DNA of 64,000 bases from Streptomyces lanatus (GCF_014655715.1 NZ_BNBM01000002.1:434001-498000); one strand, 5' to 3'. Positions 43,101-51,264 are shown, numbered from the stretch's first letter. Notes: generated from the sequence alone by a model not told the origin. Numbers and translations are program-made.

Positions 43101-43869
43101 ACATCGCCGGCTTGCCCGCCTGGAAGACGGTGCCGCCTACGACGGCGTCCTCGGCGACGATCGCCCCGGTGGCGTCCTCGGCGACCTTCAGACCGTCGGT
43201 GGTCATGCCCAGGTCGAGCCGGGCGAGGCGCTGGTCGGCTGCCGCCTCCGGCGTCTTGACGACCAGCAGGTGCCCGAAGCCGTCGGCCTCGGCACGCACG
43301 GTGAGGTCGACGCCGGGCAGGGCGTCGACATAGGTGGCGGTGTCGCCCTCGACGCGTGGCGCGGGCAACTTGCCGTACGGCCAGGTCAGGGCGAACTCGC
43401 GGCCGGCGCGCCGCATGGTCACGAACGGCTTGCCCGCCTGCCCGGCGGACAGGCTCAGGTCGACGGTGGCGGCCTTGGGCCCCCAGGTGCCGTCGGAGCG
43501 CTTGACGAGTGTCTCGTCGATGTCGACCCACGTGCCGTCGCGGACCGTGCGGACCGGCTCGGTGTACTCGCGGGCGGTGAAGGTGCCGTCCGGCTCCGCG
43601 AAGATCTCCCGGCGCTCGGTGCGCATGCCGACGACCTCGGTCTCCTTGCCGCTCTTCTTCGCGAGGGCGAGGGCCTGCTGCTCGGTCTGGGCGGGGCGGT
43701 CGGCGGCGACGGGGGTCTGGTCGGGGGTGGGGGTGGGGAGGGCGGCGAGGGTGCCGGTGAGTACGGCACCCGCGACGACGGCCGCGAGTGTGGCGCGGCG
43801 CAGCACGCCGCTGCCCTGCGTCCGGTCGGGTCTGTGCGCGGGCATGCGCCCGCTGTGCATCGGTGTCAT
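40195..43869 (-). CDS. Exported DNRLRE-like / LamG-domain protein, upstream partner of the Rhs toxin
   Basis: This 1224-residue protein has a Sec signal (LAAVVAGAVLTGTLAALPTP) near residue 30. Residues 320-520 resemble a DNRLRE-type surface domain (VFPVVIDPIQRTTSR, then MFTMPLSFYKGKQILGATFS in part, with conserved Cys and Trp). Fibronectin-like segments follow around 560-820. Two LamG/concanavalin-like domains come at about 850-1010 and 1060-1215, each with the pattern FSVSAWVRP or FTVSARAQL, then LQIGRG or LQVGRS, and LAEVRVFDRVL or LDEVRVYSG. No catalytic motif is seen. It likely binds surfaces or glycans and may carry or anchor the Rhs protein. ATG 43869 follows CAGGAACC. It lies 18 bases after the FG-GAP gene. 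Confidence 0.82.
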   Translation of the reverse strand: MTPMHSGRMPAHRPDRTQGSGVLRRATLAAVVAGAVLTGTLAALPTPTPDQTPVAADRPAQTEQQALALAKKSGKETEVVGMRTERREIFAEPDGTFTAREYTEPVRTVRDGTWVDIDETLVKRSDGTWGPKAATVDLSLSAGQAGKPFVTMRRAGREFALTWPYGKLPAPRVEGDTATYVDALPGVDLTVRAEADGFGHLLVVKTPEAAADQRLARLDLGMTTDGLKVAEDATGAIVAEDAVVGGTVFQAGKPAMWDSAAVAEAAARRQGPKAVAKPLTSAATGADADSTPTPQADTAPEPALEGPGGGGRVAPLGVEVAKDRLSLVPDQKLLKGEDTVFPVVIDPIQRTTSRTSWTGIMSGMPSEQDWKYSGSAGVGKCPTDYNPVSCNGVGTRRVMFTMPLSFYKGKQILGATFSARVEHIYSASPTAEPIRLYRIGGQNYSLSSSSNWSNTSDDWVDHIATVDKAISPTSCSSQANLHFESDTKTNPELTSEIKTAAAGGWNAMTLGLRAADESRFAEWKRICGNAYLSIKYNNLPRQIKTSDMLTDPGGVCKWGASRPYTDVPPKLKAIASDPDHGNGQTDKVKVEFKVEWTDPNTKEAKSYTYLTNDWLSPTTSTRFEHTVKSTIPQNTVIYWSARANDGDGSGPWSWEGDTAQRCEFIYDRTWPGKPLVLSKQYPSDTVYHDGVGTYGTFAFSPNPNDSIPDTDVVKYQYSFDGAALATLTPATAGGSVTKEWMPTRAGRHVLEVIAIDKAGHASSTPYDFLVSEGRPVVAQWNLADLAGETEAHDESGDFSATAGSAVTFGVDGPGGKVDKAARFDGTSDAFLDTSETVLDTSRSFSVSAWVRPTALDRSMTVISQDGTGEPGFTLGYDASAQTWKFAVPVNDVDSLGEWKAVSTGVSVVKDQWVLLTGVYDAQKTGGPQLQLYVNKDLKGSAGRRSTWKSYGPLQIGRGTAKSGYRDPFTGDLAEVRVFDRVLPAAQVAELMTIKPARKGYWQLDDAPGGASAETGGGQALTLTGNASVYRPADPLFDIAALVGDGNLVLDGDGDYASTATAPVTGNSSFTVSARAQLTSLDPEKSQTVLSLPGANANRFQVRYQATTQQWELAVAKTDSATAEIVTFTDDQELPDTGGSGQHLAVVYDAFANSIRLYVEGQLVAGAYGKDDTLWSATGGLQVGRSLRGASEYFAGALDEVRVYSGAADQIAVQRMAQLAAVPDM

Positions 43870-43887
43870 GGTTCCTGTCCCGTCAGA

Positions 43888-45432
43888 TCAGCGGACCGTC
43901 GCGCCGAACGCGACGCCGCCGGCCGGAATGCCGCCCTCACCGGGCTTGAAGGTCTGGGTCGGCGCACCGCCGGAGGGCACGTTCCACGGGAAGCCGTAGA
44001 CGGCTCGCCCGTCGGCCGGGCCGTAGGGCACACCGACGTACAGCAGCGAGGGGGTGGCGCCCAGGGCGAGGCCGGTGAGCATGCGCGGTGCGGCGGCGGA
44101 CGGAATGCCGTAGCCGGGGTCGATCCAGTTGTCGGAGGCGCCGGGCGCGCCGACCAGCGGGACGATCTGCACGCCGCCCTTGTCGGGGTTCTCCTCGGCC
44201 CACTCCTCGCCGGGCACGCCGATCGCGACCCGGGTGGTGGTGCCGGTGGCGGTGATGTTCGGCGACATGTTGACTGCGGCGAGCCGCTTGCCGAAGAGGT
44301 CGCCCGCCTCCGACTCCTCGTTGACGTCCGCGGTGTTCTGGTCGATCCAGGCCGTCTGGGAGAACGAGCCGCTCGCCGTGATCCGGAACACCTGGACGGC
44401 ACCCGCGTCGACGGTGGTCAACAGGTCCTCGCCCGGGACGCCGACCACGAGCAGCGACTCGGTGGTGGAGGTGGCGCCCGAGGGCCGGTAAGGCACCATG
44501 GCGATCGCGTCGCCGAACTGGTCGCCGACCTCCTCGGCGCCGCTGATCGTGTCCTGGTCCTGGCCGAGTCCACCGAGCGGCTTGGGGTAGCCGGACGTGA
44601 GCGTGTGGTTGAAGTAGCCCACGCCGCCCGCGAAGGAGACGGAGCCCAGCGCCTCGCCGGGCGAGCCGACCGCGAAGTGGGTCGGGGTCGCGGCCAGGGA
44701 GGAGCCGAAGCGGTCGTCCTGCTCGGCCGTGCCGGAGACGGCGCCGGCGGCGTCGGTGTCCTGATGGACCATCACGGCGTTCTGCGCGGTGCCGCTGATG
44801 TAGTAGAAGGCACCGGCGTCCTCGACGGTGCCGATCGACTCGCCGGGGGAACCGATCAGCAGGAACGGCGAGCCGGAGGAGGTCTTGCCGGCCGCGACCG
44901 CGTAGCCGACCCAGTCATCGGCCTCCGCACCGCCGCCGAGCGGCCGGTCGGTGCCCTGGAGGAACTCCTTGACCGGCTTGCTGCCGGCGTTCAGCCCGCT
45001 CGTGGAGCCGTAGATCACATGGACGGCGCCGGAGTCGGGCGCGGTGCCGATGTCCTCGTAGGGCGCGCCGACCACCAGGTCGCTGCAGCCGTCGAGGTCG
45101 GCGTCGTAGACGGCCATCGAGTAGCCGTACTGGTCGCCCGCCTCGGGCACGCCCGGGACGGCGTCGAGCGCCTGCGTCAGCGTCGTGGTCCCCTTGCCGC
45201 CGCCGTAGACGACGTGCACGGCACCGGCCTTCGCCACGCCGTCGACGGTCGCTTCGGGGTCGGCCACGGCCGTGTCCCTGGTCCCGTCGCCGTTGAAATC
45301 GGATTCGACGCCCGACGGGCAGGCAACGGCGGCCGCCGCTGGTGTGCCGCCGGTCCCCACCCCCCAGGCCAGGAACGTCCCTGCAAGAACAGCGGCCGCA
45401 CTGCGCCGCCATGTTTTCCCCACCCTTGGCAC
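43888..45432 (-). CDS. Exported FG-GAP repeat protein, first gene of the Rhs operon
   Basis: This 514-residue protein has a Sec signal (AAAVLAGTFLAWGVGTGGTPAAAA). FG-GAP repeats follow: DFNGDGTRDTAV, then DADLDGCSDLVVGAPYEDIG, and several copies of a GDxxG...VGxPGE pattern (GDQFGDAIAM, VVGVPGEDLLTTVDAGAVQV in part, GDLFGKRLA, IGVPGEEW). It is longer and more degenerate in its calcium loops than the FG-GAP protein at 26268-27761. GTG 45432 is preferred because GAGG lies five bases upstream and the signal peptide then sits correctly. The next gene begins 18 bases after its stop, so the three large exported proteins are probably one transcript. Confidence 0.82.
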   Translation of the reverse strand: MPRVGKTWRRSAAAVLAGTFLAWGVGTGGTPAAAAVACPSGVESDFNGDGTRDTAVADPEATVDGVAKAGAVHVVYGGGKGTTTLTQALDAVPGVPEAGDQYGYSMAVYDADLDGCSDLVVGAPYEDIGTAPDSGAVHVIYGSTSGLNAGSKPVKEFLQGTDRPLGGGAEADDWVGYAVAAGKTSSGSPFLLIGSPGESIGTVEDAGAFYYISGTAQNAVMVHQDTDAAGAVSGTAEQDDRFGSSLAATPTHFAVGSPGEALGSVSFAGGVGYFNHTLTSGYPKPLGGLGQDQDTISGAEEVGDQFGDAIAMVPYRPSGATSTTESLLVVGVPGEDLLTTVDAGAVQVFRITASGSFSQTAWIDQNTADVNEESEAGDLFGKRLAAVNMSPNITATGTTTRVAIGVPGEEWAEENPDKGGVQIVPLVGAPGASDNWIDPGYGIPSAAAPRMLTGLALGATPSLLYVGVPYGPADGRAVYGFPWNVPSGGAPTQTFKPGEGGIPAGGVAFGATVR

Positions 45433-45521
45433 AGACACCTCAAGATAAAGAGACTTTAAAGGCCAGTGGATCATTCCTTCACCTGATATGCACATGCAAT
45501 ACGCGCATGCGTTCGACAAAA

Positions 45522-45535
45522 GTGACATCAGTCAC
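45522..45535. promoter_or_regulatory. Inverted repeat in the divergent promoter region of the Rhs operon
   Basis: GTGAC-ATCA-GTCAC lies between the leftward FG-GAP/LamG/Rhs operon (start 45432) and the rightward acetyltransferase gene (start 45633), in an AT-rich stretch where both promoters should be. It is a plausible operator for one or both, but I do not recognise the regulator and promoter elements are not clear. Confidence 0.3.
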
Positions 45536-45632
45536 AGGAGTTCCACAAGTAACGGGATTACTCCACTTCTCCCCGCTCGGCCACACCCTCGTATGCTCAC
45601 GAAGCGAAGCCGAACAGCCGGAAGGCGGAGAA

Positions 45633-46235
45633 GTGAACTACAGGGTCCAGCCCAGCGCCCAGGTCGACGACAGCGCCGAGATCGGCGCCGGAAGCAGCGT
45701 CTGGGACCTCGCCCAGATCCGTGAGAACGCCCGCCTCGGCGAGGGCTGCGTCATCGGCCGCGGCGCCTACGTCGGCTCCGGTGTGCGCATGGGGGACAAC
45801 TGCAAGCTGCAGAACCACGCCCTCGTGTACGAGCCCGCCGAACTCGGCGACGGCGTCTTCATCGGCCCCGCCGTCGTCCTCACCAACGACCACAACCCGC
45901 GCTCCGTCGACCCCGAGGGCAAGCAGAAGCGGGGCGGCGACTGGGAGGCCGTCGGGGTGAGGATCGCCGACGGGGCGTCCATCGGCGCCCGTTCGGTGTG
46001 CGTGGCGCCGATCAGCATCGGCCGCTGGGCCATGGTCGCCGCCGGAGCCGTCGTCACCAAGGACGTCCCGGACTTCGCGCTGGTGATGGGCGTACCCGCC
46101 CGCCAGGTCGGCTGGGTCGGTCGGGCCGGGGTCCGGCTGGTCGAGCGGGCCGGTGAGCCGGGCGTGTGGGAGTGCCCGACGACTGGGGCACTGTACGACG
46201 AGAAGGAGGGCGTTCTGACGGAGCGATCCGTCTGA
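45633..46235 (+). CDS. Left-handed beta-helix N-acetyltransferase (WbpD-like), copy 1
   Basis: This 200-residue protein is read from GTG 45633 (GAAGGCGGAG upstream). Hexapeptide repeats fill it: AQVDDSAEIGAGSSVWDLAQ (in part), RLGEGCVIGRGAYVG, VFIGPAVVLTNDHNPRSVDP, ISIGRWAMVAAGAVVTKDV, then VPDFALVMGVPARQVGWVG. The DHNPR segment and the ALVMGVPAR cap match UDP-GlcNAc3NA acetyltransferases such as WbpD. These use acetyl-CoA to acetylate the 3-amino group of UDP-GlcNAc3NA. A paralogue of about 80% identity by eye (46454-47080) faces it tail to tail and lies at the end of the uronate-sugar operon. Either could be the working enzyme. Confidence 0.82.
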   Translation: MNYRVQPSAQVDDSAEIGAGSSVWDLAQIRENARLGEGCVIGRGAYVGSGVRMGDNCKLQNHALVYEPAELGDGVFIGPAVVLTNDHNPRSVDPEGKQKRGGDWEAVGVRIADGASIGARSVCVAPISIGRWAMVAAGAVVTKDVPDFALVMGVPARQVGWVGRAGVRLVERAGEPGVWECPTTGALYDEKEGVLTERSV

Positions 46236-46453
46236 GCGACGCATGTTTCATGGATTCACAGACGAGGCCGCTCTCGCGACTGGTCTCGCTTGCGGAACCG
46301 GCGCGTTCATACGGTGTCGGGCGGGGGCCTGAACCAGTGGCCCTCCCCCTGCCGCCCGATCCTCTCCGCGTCATCACGGACGGATCCCACGGCCATTGAA
46401 CACGCCAACGGCCTAGCGGCTTCGCCGAGGCAGCGCGTCGGCGGTGCCTCGGC

Positions 46454-47080
46454 TCACTCGGCCGGCAGTTCCACCAGCACACTCGTGCCATTGACGCCCT
46501 CGACCGGCCGTTCCGCGTAGCGGGCACCGGTCTGCGGGCACTCCCACGCGCCGGGCTCGCCCTCACGTTCGACGAGACGCATCCCGGCCCTGCCGACCCA
46601 GCCGATGCGGCGGGCGGGGACGCCCGCCACCAGCGCGAAGTCCGGGACATCCTTGGTGACGACGGCACCGGCCGCCACCAACGCCCAGCGGCCGATGTGC
46701 ACCGGGGCGACACAGACCGAACGCGCGCCGAGGGAGGCCCCCTCGGCCACCTTGACGCCGACGGCCTCCCAGTCGCCGCCCCGCTTCTGCTTGCCCTCGG
46801 GGTCGACGGAGCGCGGGTTGTGGTCGTTGGTGAGGACGACGGCGGGGCCGACGAAGACGCCGTCGCCGAGCTCGGCCGGCTCGTACACCAGGGCCTGGTT
46901 CTGCAGCTTGACGTTGTCGCCGATGCGCACGCCCGTGCCGACGTAGGCGCCGCGGCCGATGACACAGCCCGCACCGAGGCGGGCCTTCTCACGGATCTGC
47001 GCGAGTTCCCACACGGTGGTCCCGTCGCCCAGTTCGGCACTGTCGTCGACCTGGGCGGTGGGCTTGACGGTGTAGCTCAC
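46454..47080 (-). CDS. Left-handed beta-helix N-acetyltransferase (WbpD-like), copy 2
   Basis: This 208-residue protein from GTG 47080 (AGGAAGG upstream) has the same hexapeptide-repeat plan as copy 1: RLGAGCVIGRGAYVG, VFVGPAVVLTNDHNPRSVDP and VPDFALVAGVPARRIGWVG. It is the last gene of the leftward operon starting at 56648 and overlaps the glycosyltransferase stop as GTGA. It would carry out the last step of UDP-2,3-diacetamido-2,3-dideoxyglucuronate synthesis, acetylating the amino group installed by the aminotransferase at 55533-56648. Residues around DHNPRS suit the acceptor site. Substrate assignment relies on the neighbours. Confidence 0.83.
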   Translation of the reverse strand: MSYTVKPTAQVDDSAELGDGTTVWELAQIREKARLGAGCVIGRGAYVGTGVRIGDNVKLQNQALVYEPAELGDGVFVGPAVVLTNDHNPRSVDPEGKQKRGGDWEAVGVKVAEGASLGARSVCVAPVHIGRWALVAAGAVVTKDVPDFALVAGVPARRIGWVGRAGMRLVEREGEPGAWECPQTGARYAERPVEGVNGTSVLVELPAE

Positions 47081-48342
47081 TGTTGAACCTTCCTGTGGCC
47101 GCCGAGCAGCAGCCGGTCGAAATCGTCGCGTACGACGGTCCAGTCCCAGGCGGAGAGCGCGTGTTCGGCGGCCGCCTGGCCCGCCTTCAGCCAGGTCTCC
47201 TCGGTGGCGGTGGTAGCGAGGATCCGCCGCGCCGCCTCCTCGGGCGTACCGACCACCCAGTCCGACGGGAAGAGCGTGCGGGCGCCCTGCGCCCGGCCCG
47301 CGAAGAACGGCCAGTCGCGTACGACGGGCACGGCACCGCTGGCGGCGCCCTCGACGAACCCGCAGTGGAAGCTCTCCCGCACCGACGTACTGAGGATCAC
47401 CCCGGCCTCCTGGAGCGCGGTCGGCATGTCGTCGGTGTGTCCGGTCCGGCGGACGGCACCCGACGGTTCCAGTCGCGCGAGGTCCCGCTCCAGCCGCTCG
47501 TGGTAGGCGTGTACGGCGGGACCGGTCTCGGGGTTCATGCCGCCGCCGACGAGCAGCAGCCGATAGCGGTCGTCGTGCCGGCGCAGCAGCCGCGGGACCT
47601 CGACCGCCCAGCGGGGGTCCTTGGCGACCTGGCCGATTCCCACCAGAGCGAGGGTGAAGCGGGCATCGGGGTGCTTGGAGTTCCGGAAGGCGGCCAGGTC
47701 CATCGCGTTGTGGATCACATGCAGGCGGGAGGCGCCGTCGCCCTGCAGCCGCGGCACCGTGGCGGTGACCAGATCGCGCACGTGGGCGCCGACGAAGACG
47801 AGATCGTCGATACGCGAGAAGTCGATGATGTGCGGCCAGTAGCTGAGGGCCTCGAAGCTGTGCAGCCGTACGACCACGCGGGTCGTGCCGGGATCGACGA
47901 GCGTGAGGAAGGCCGCGGCGACCGTGCACCAGTCGACGAAGACCGTGTCGGCCCAGTCGAGGTGCGGGCGCAGTGCCTGCTCGATCTTGCGCCCGTAGGG
48001 GACCTGGCCTCCGACGGAGCGCTCCATCATCCGTTGCAGCCCCTTGGCGAGGGGGGCGAGTTCCGGGTCGGCGGCCAGGTCGAGGGTGCGGACCTCGACG
48101 TCGGGGTGCTGCTCGTAGTGCGCGGTGATGAGGGGGAGGAAGTTGGCGTTGGACCGGTTGACGATCAGCAGCCGCAGGGGCCGGTCTGCCGGAGGGGGCG
48201 CCGCGGGCGTGGCGCGGCCGCGCGGGGCCGCTGTCGCGCGCAGGGCGCGGCTGCGATGGAGCGGGGCTGTGAAGCCCTGCGGGTCCTCGGCCAGGGGCGA
48301 CGACAGCCCGTCGAGATGCGGGACGCGGTGGAAGGCGAGCAT
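47077..48342 (-). CDS. GT-B glycosyltransferase (group 1), probably missing its native N-terminus
   Basis: This 421-residue open frame has a GT4-like fold: RLLIVNRSNANFLPLITAHY near residue 57, VFVGAHVRDLV, HVIHNAMDLAAF, then VGIGQVAKDPRWAV and LLLVGGGMNPETGP. The donor-binding ILSTSVRESFHCGFVEGAASG (in part) carries the E-x7-E type glutamates. No ribosome site precedes the ATG at 48342. The protein-like sequence ADSLHKQGDKKAATASPAKAL continues upstream without a start codon, then appears to shift frame (see 48343-48643). It overlaps the acetyltransferase by four bases. If the upstream changes are real the protein may be truncated or poorly made. Confidence 0.72.
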   Translation of the reverse strand: MLAFHRVPHLDGLSSPLAEDPQGFTAPLHRSRALRATAAPRGRATPAAPPPADRPLRLLIVNRSNANFLPLITAHYEQHPDVEVRTLDLAADPELAPLAKGLQRMMERSVGGQVPYGRKIEQALRPHLDWADTVFVDWCTVAAAFLTLVDPGTTRVVVRLHSFEALSYWPHIIDFSRIDDLVFVGAHVRDLVTATVPRLQGDGASRLHVIHNAMDLAAFRNSKHPDARFTLALVGIGQVAKDPRWAVEVPRLLRRHDDRYRLLLVGGGMNPETGPAVHAYHERLERDLARLEPSGAVRRTGHTDDMPTALQEAGVILSTSVRESFHCGFVEGAASGAVPVVRDWPFFAGRAQGARTLFPSDWVVGTPEEAARRILATTATEETWLKAGQAAAEHALSAWDWTVVRDDFDRLLLGGHRKVQQ

Positions 48343-48643
48343 CAGGGCCTTGGCCGGTGAGGCGGTGGCCGCCTTCTTGTCCCCCTGCTTGTGCAGCGAG
48401 TCCGCGCAGGCGAGTTCGGGCCGCGTAGGCGTCCGCGAGACGGCGCGGGGTACGGCCGTACGACAGCTCCAACTACGCTGTCTCGGCCAGCAGATCGGCC
48501 TTCCGCCTGCGCCCGCCGGCGCGTCTGCCCAGGGAGCCCAGCAGCAGGGCCCCAGCGGTAGGCACCCCCGCCCGGGCCAGGGCGGAACTCACCGAGCGGG
48601 TGAGGCTGATCAACCTCTCAGCGACTGTCCGAGGCACCGGCAC
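48343..48643 (-). pseudogene. Disrupted N-terminal coding region of the glycosyltransferase (premature stop plus frameshift)
   Basis: A GTG at 48643 with GGAG seven bases upstream opens a 56-residue frame (VPRTVAERLISLTRSVSSAL) that stops at TAG 48473-48475 after LLAETA. The same frame continues past the stop as LELSYGRTPRRLADAYAAR. From about 48420 the coding sense moves to the frame of the glycosyltransferase (ELACADSLHKQGDKK). Read together, these pieces look like one helical N-terminal domain broken by one nonsense codon and one frameshift. Alternatively the first piece is a separate small gene. Sequencing error cannot be excluded. Confidence 0.45.
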
Positions 48644-49907
48644 GGCGTATCTCCAGCTCCCGCACCGGACGTATGGCCCAGTGGCGTTCGACGATCAGGG
48701 GCAGACCCAGGACGACGGGCATCCACATCAGGACTCCGAGCCGGTCGGCTTCCTGGACGAGAGGGTGTGCGGTGACCAGGCAGGCACCTGTGAGGGCGGT
48801 CGCGAGCGCGAGCCAGCCGAGCCCGTCACCGTATGTGGCCAGGGCCCATGCCGCAAGGGCTGTGAGCAGCAGGAAGTACGGCAGGGCGGCCTGCTCGGCG
48901 AACCAGTGCCGCCAGAATCCGGCGGCCAGGCCGAGCAGCGCTCCCCACGGATCGGAGACCTCGGGAGCGGTGAAGTGCCGGGTGAAGGTGTCCTGCAGGG
49001 TTATCTGCGAGGACGGCAGGCCGAGGACACGCATCGCCACGGCGACGGCGCCGGCGGCAGCCGCGGACAGCCCCGCGAACACGACCGTGCCCCGGTGCCG
49101 CGGCCGACCCGAGACGAAGAGGGCGCCGACCGTGGCGGCGGTCAGGAGCGCCGCGAGCACCAGGACCGACGAGTAGCGGGTGATCGCCGCCGTCGCGTAC
49201 GACACAACCGTGATCGCCACCGCTGTCGGCAGCTGCCGGTTGCGGATCAGCAGCAGACCGCCCCACAGCACACCGAGCGTGCAGACCGTGAAAAGCCCCT
49301 CCCCCAGCGCCTGGGCGCTCCACCAGCCGAGCGGAGTGGCCAGGAAGGCCACCTGACCCACGACGGCGGCCCTCCTGCCCAGTCCCGCGCCGCGCAGCAG
49401 CCCGAACACCAGGAGCGAGCCCGCCGCGGCCGTGACCAGGCCCAGCAGCCGCATGCCGGTCAGCACCCCGAAGGCGCCCACGAAGGGCGCCGCGAGCAGG
49501 GGATAGCCGGGCCGGGTGGAGAAGATGGCCTGGTAGCGGGAGTCGCCCGTGGTGATGTCGGGGGCGTCGGCCCACCGGTCGAGGCACTCGCGCTGCTCGA
49601 TCGCACGCTCGCTCCGCCGGGTCAGCGGCTGCAGCCGCTCCTCGTGCGCCGTGCGCGCGGCGCGGCTCGCGCAGTAAGCGGCGAGCGCGGTGCCGTGCGC
49701 CTCCTCGCGTGAGGCGCCGAGGTACTGCTCGGCGGCCCGGGCGTAGCGGTATGAGTCGGGGAAGAGCGTCCACTGCGGGCCCGCCGCGAGCTGGAGCATG
49801 GCGTACAGGACGCAGACCAGCAGGGGGAGGGCAGCCCGGTGGCGCAGCACGCGGGCGGGGGTCTGCGCCTCGGCCGGTGCCTTGGGGGCGGTGGGGGCGA
49901 CGGGCAC
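48618..49907 (-). CDS. Multi-pass membrane protein, possible polyprenyl-sugar glycosyltransferase
   Basis: This protein of about 429 residues has roughly ten transmembrane helices (ALPLLVCVLYAMLQLAAG, LLGLVTAAAGSLLVFGLL, AVAITVVSYATAAIT, YFLLLTALAAWALATYG and others). Early in the first large loop it has TLFPDSYRYARAAEQYL, where an acidic pair soon after helix one recalls GT-C enzymes such as ArnT and mannosyltransferases. It would use a lipid-linked sugar outside the membrane. The start is uncertain: GTG 49907 has AGGA at about nine bases, while the open frame extends into the upstream gene. It overlaps the disrupted glycosyltransferase 5' end by about 25 bases. Assignment as GT-C is tentative. 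Confidence 0.65.
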   Translation of the reverse strand: MPVAPTAPKAPAEAQTPARVLRHRAALPLLVCVLYAMLQLAAGPQWTLFPDSYRYARAAEQYLGASREEAHGTALAAYCASRAARTAHEERLQPLTRRSERAIEQRECLDRWADAPDITTGDSRYQAIFSTRPGYPLLAAPFVGAFGVLTGMRLLGLVTAAAGSLLVFGLLRGAGLGRRAAVVGQVAFLATPLGWWSAQALGEGLFTVCTLGVLWGGLLLIRNRQLPTAVAITVVSYATAAITRYSSVLVLAALLTAATVGALFVSGRPRHRGTVVFAGLSAAAAGAVAVAMRVLGLPSSQITLQDTFTRHFTAPEVSDPWGALLGLAAGFWRHWFAEQAALPYFLLLTALAAWALATYGDGLGWLALATALTGACLVTAHPLVQEADRLGVLMWMPVVLGLPLIVERHWAIRPVRELEIRRAGASDSR

Positions 49908-49980
49908 GTACGGGGTTTCCTGGGCAGTGGGGGTGGCCCCGGCCGGCTGGCCGGGGCCGGATGCTGTGACGACCGTTGTG

Positions 49981-51264
49981 TCAGCCGCCGATGACGACCC
50001 GCCGGACGCCCTTCCATGCCTCCGGGTCGGTAGTACGGCGCCCGTCCACCAGCACCGTGACATCCGGCAGGTCGGCCGGCGTCAGGTCGCGGTACTCGGC
50101 GTGGTCGGCCTGGAGGATGGCCGCGGTGACCTTCTCGCCGGCGTGCGGGGTGAGACCCAGCCCCGCCAGCTCCTCCGCCGTGTACATCGGGTCGGAGACG
50201 TACGGCACCGCGCCGCGCGCCTTGAGGGCCTCGACCGTCGGGAAGACGCCGGAGAAGGCGGTCTCCTTGACGCCGCCGCGGTAGGCCGCGCCCAGGACGA
50301 GGACGCCCGCCCCGGTCAGGTCGCCGTACGCCGCCGCGAGCAGGTCGACGGCGTACTCCGGCATCGCGGCGTTGGCCTCGCGGGCGGAGCGCACGACGGT
50401 CGCCGCCGGGTCGTTCCACAGGTACATCCGCGGGTAGATCGGGATGCAGTGGCCGCCGACGGCGATGCCCGGCTGGTGGATGTGGCTGTACGGCTGGGAG
50501 TTGCAGGCCTCGATGACCTTCTTGACGTCGATGCCGTTGGCGTCGGCGAAGCGCGCGAACTGGTTCGCCAGGCCGATGTTGACGTCGCGGTACGTGGTCT
50601 CGGCGAGCTTGGCGAGTTCCGAGGCCTCGGCGGTGCCCAGGTCCCAGACGCCGTTGGGCTGCGGCAGGTCGGTGCGCTCGTCGAAGTCGAGGACCTGCTC
50701 GTAGAACTCCACGCCGCGGGCCGTCGACGCCTCGTCGATGCCGCCGACCAGCTTCGGGTAGCGGCGCAGGTCGGCGAAGACGCGGCCGGTCAGGACGCGT
50801 TCGGGCGAGAAGACCAGGTGGAAGTCCTCGCCGGCGGTGAGGCCGGCGCCCTCGGCGAGCATCGGCGCCCAGCGGGTGCGGGTGGTGCCGACCGGGAGCG
50901 TCGTCTCGTACGACACCAGCGTGCCGGGCCTGAGGCCCTGCGCGATCGCCTTCGTCGCCGCGTCCATCCAGCCGAAGTCGGGCACGCCGTCGGCGTCGAC
51001 GAACAGCGGGACGACCACCACGACGGCCTCGGACTCGGCGACCGCGGCCGCGGTGTCCGTCGTCGCGGTCAGCAGCCCGGCGTCGACGGCCTGCTTGAGC
51101 TTGACGTCCAGGTCGTGTTCACCGGGGAACGGCTCGGTGCCGGCGTTGACCAGCTCCACGACCTTCTCGTTGACGTCCGCGCCGATGACCCGGTGGCCCT
51201 TGGAGGCGAACTGCACGGCCAGCGGGAGACCGATCTTGCCGAGCGCTACTACACAGATGTTCAT
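49981..51264 (-). CDS. UDP-N-acetyl-hexosamine 6-dehydrogenase (WbpA/WecC-like)
   Basis: This 427-residue enzyme oxidises C6 of a UDP-HexNAc twice with NAD to give the uronic acid. The N-terminal Rossmann motif is MNICVVALGKIGLPLAVQFA; the usual GxGxxG reads ALGKIG, so one glycine is replaced by Ala. Other landmarks are SYETTLPVGTTR, FSPERVLTGRV, AELAKLAETTYRDVNIGLAN-type helix, and the catalytic cysteine in GIAVGGHCIPIYP. Near the C-terminus LGAAYRGGVKETAFS is typical. With WbpB-, WbpE- and WbpD-like genes in the same operon, UDP-GlcNAc is the likely substrate. Start ATG 51264 lies 12 bases after the GT2 stop. Confidence 0.87.
   Translation of the reverse strand: MNICVVALGKIGLPLAVQFASKGHRVIGADVNEKVVELVNAGTEPFPGEHDLDVKLKQAVDAGLLTATTDTAAAVAESEAVVVVVPLFVDADGVPDFGWMDAATKAIAQGLRPGTLVSYETTLPVGTTRTRWAPMLAEGAGLTAGEDFHLVFSPERVLTGRVFADLRRYPKLVGGIDEASTARGVEFYEQVLDFDERTDLPQPNGVWDLGTAEASELAKLAETTYRDVNIGLANQFARFADANGIDVKKVIEACNSQPYSHIHQPGIAVGGHCIPIYPRMYLWNDPAATVVRSAREANAAMPEYAVDLLAAAYGDLTGAGVLVLGAAYRGGVKETAFSGVFPTVEALKARGAVPYVSDPMYTAEELAGLGLTPHAGEKVTAAILQADHAEYRDLTPADLPDVTVLVDGRRTTDPEAWKGVRRVVIGG

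Noticed and set aside
41494..45459. A 1321-codon rightward open frame opposite the LamG and FG-GAP genes
   Set aside because: It spans two real genes and their intergenic gap, has Val/Gly/Arg-rich composition and no motif. Codon bias supports the minus-strand genes.
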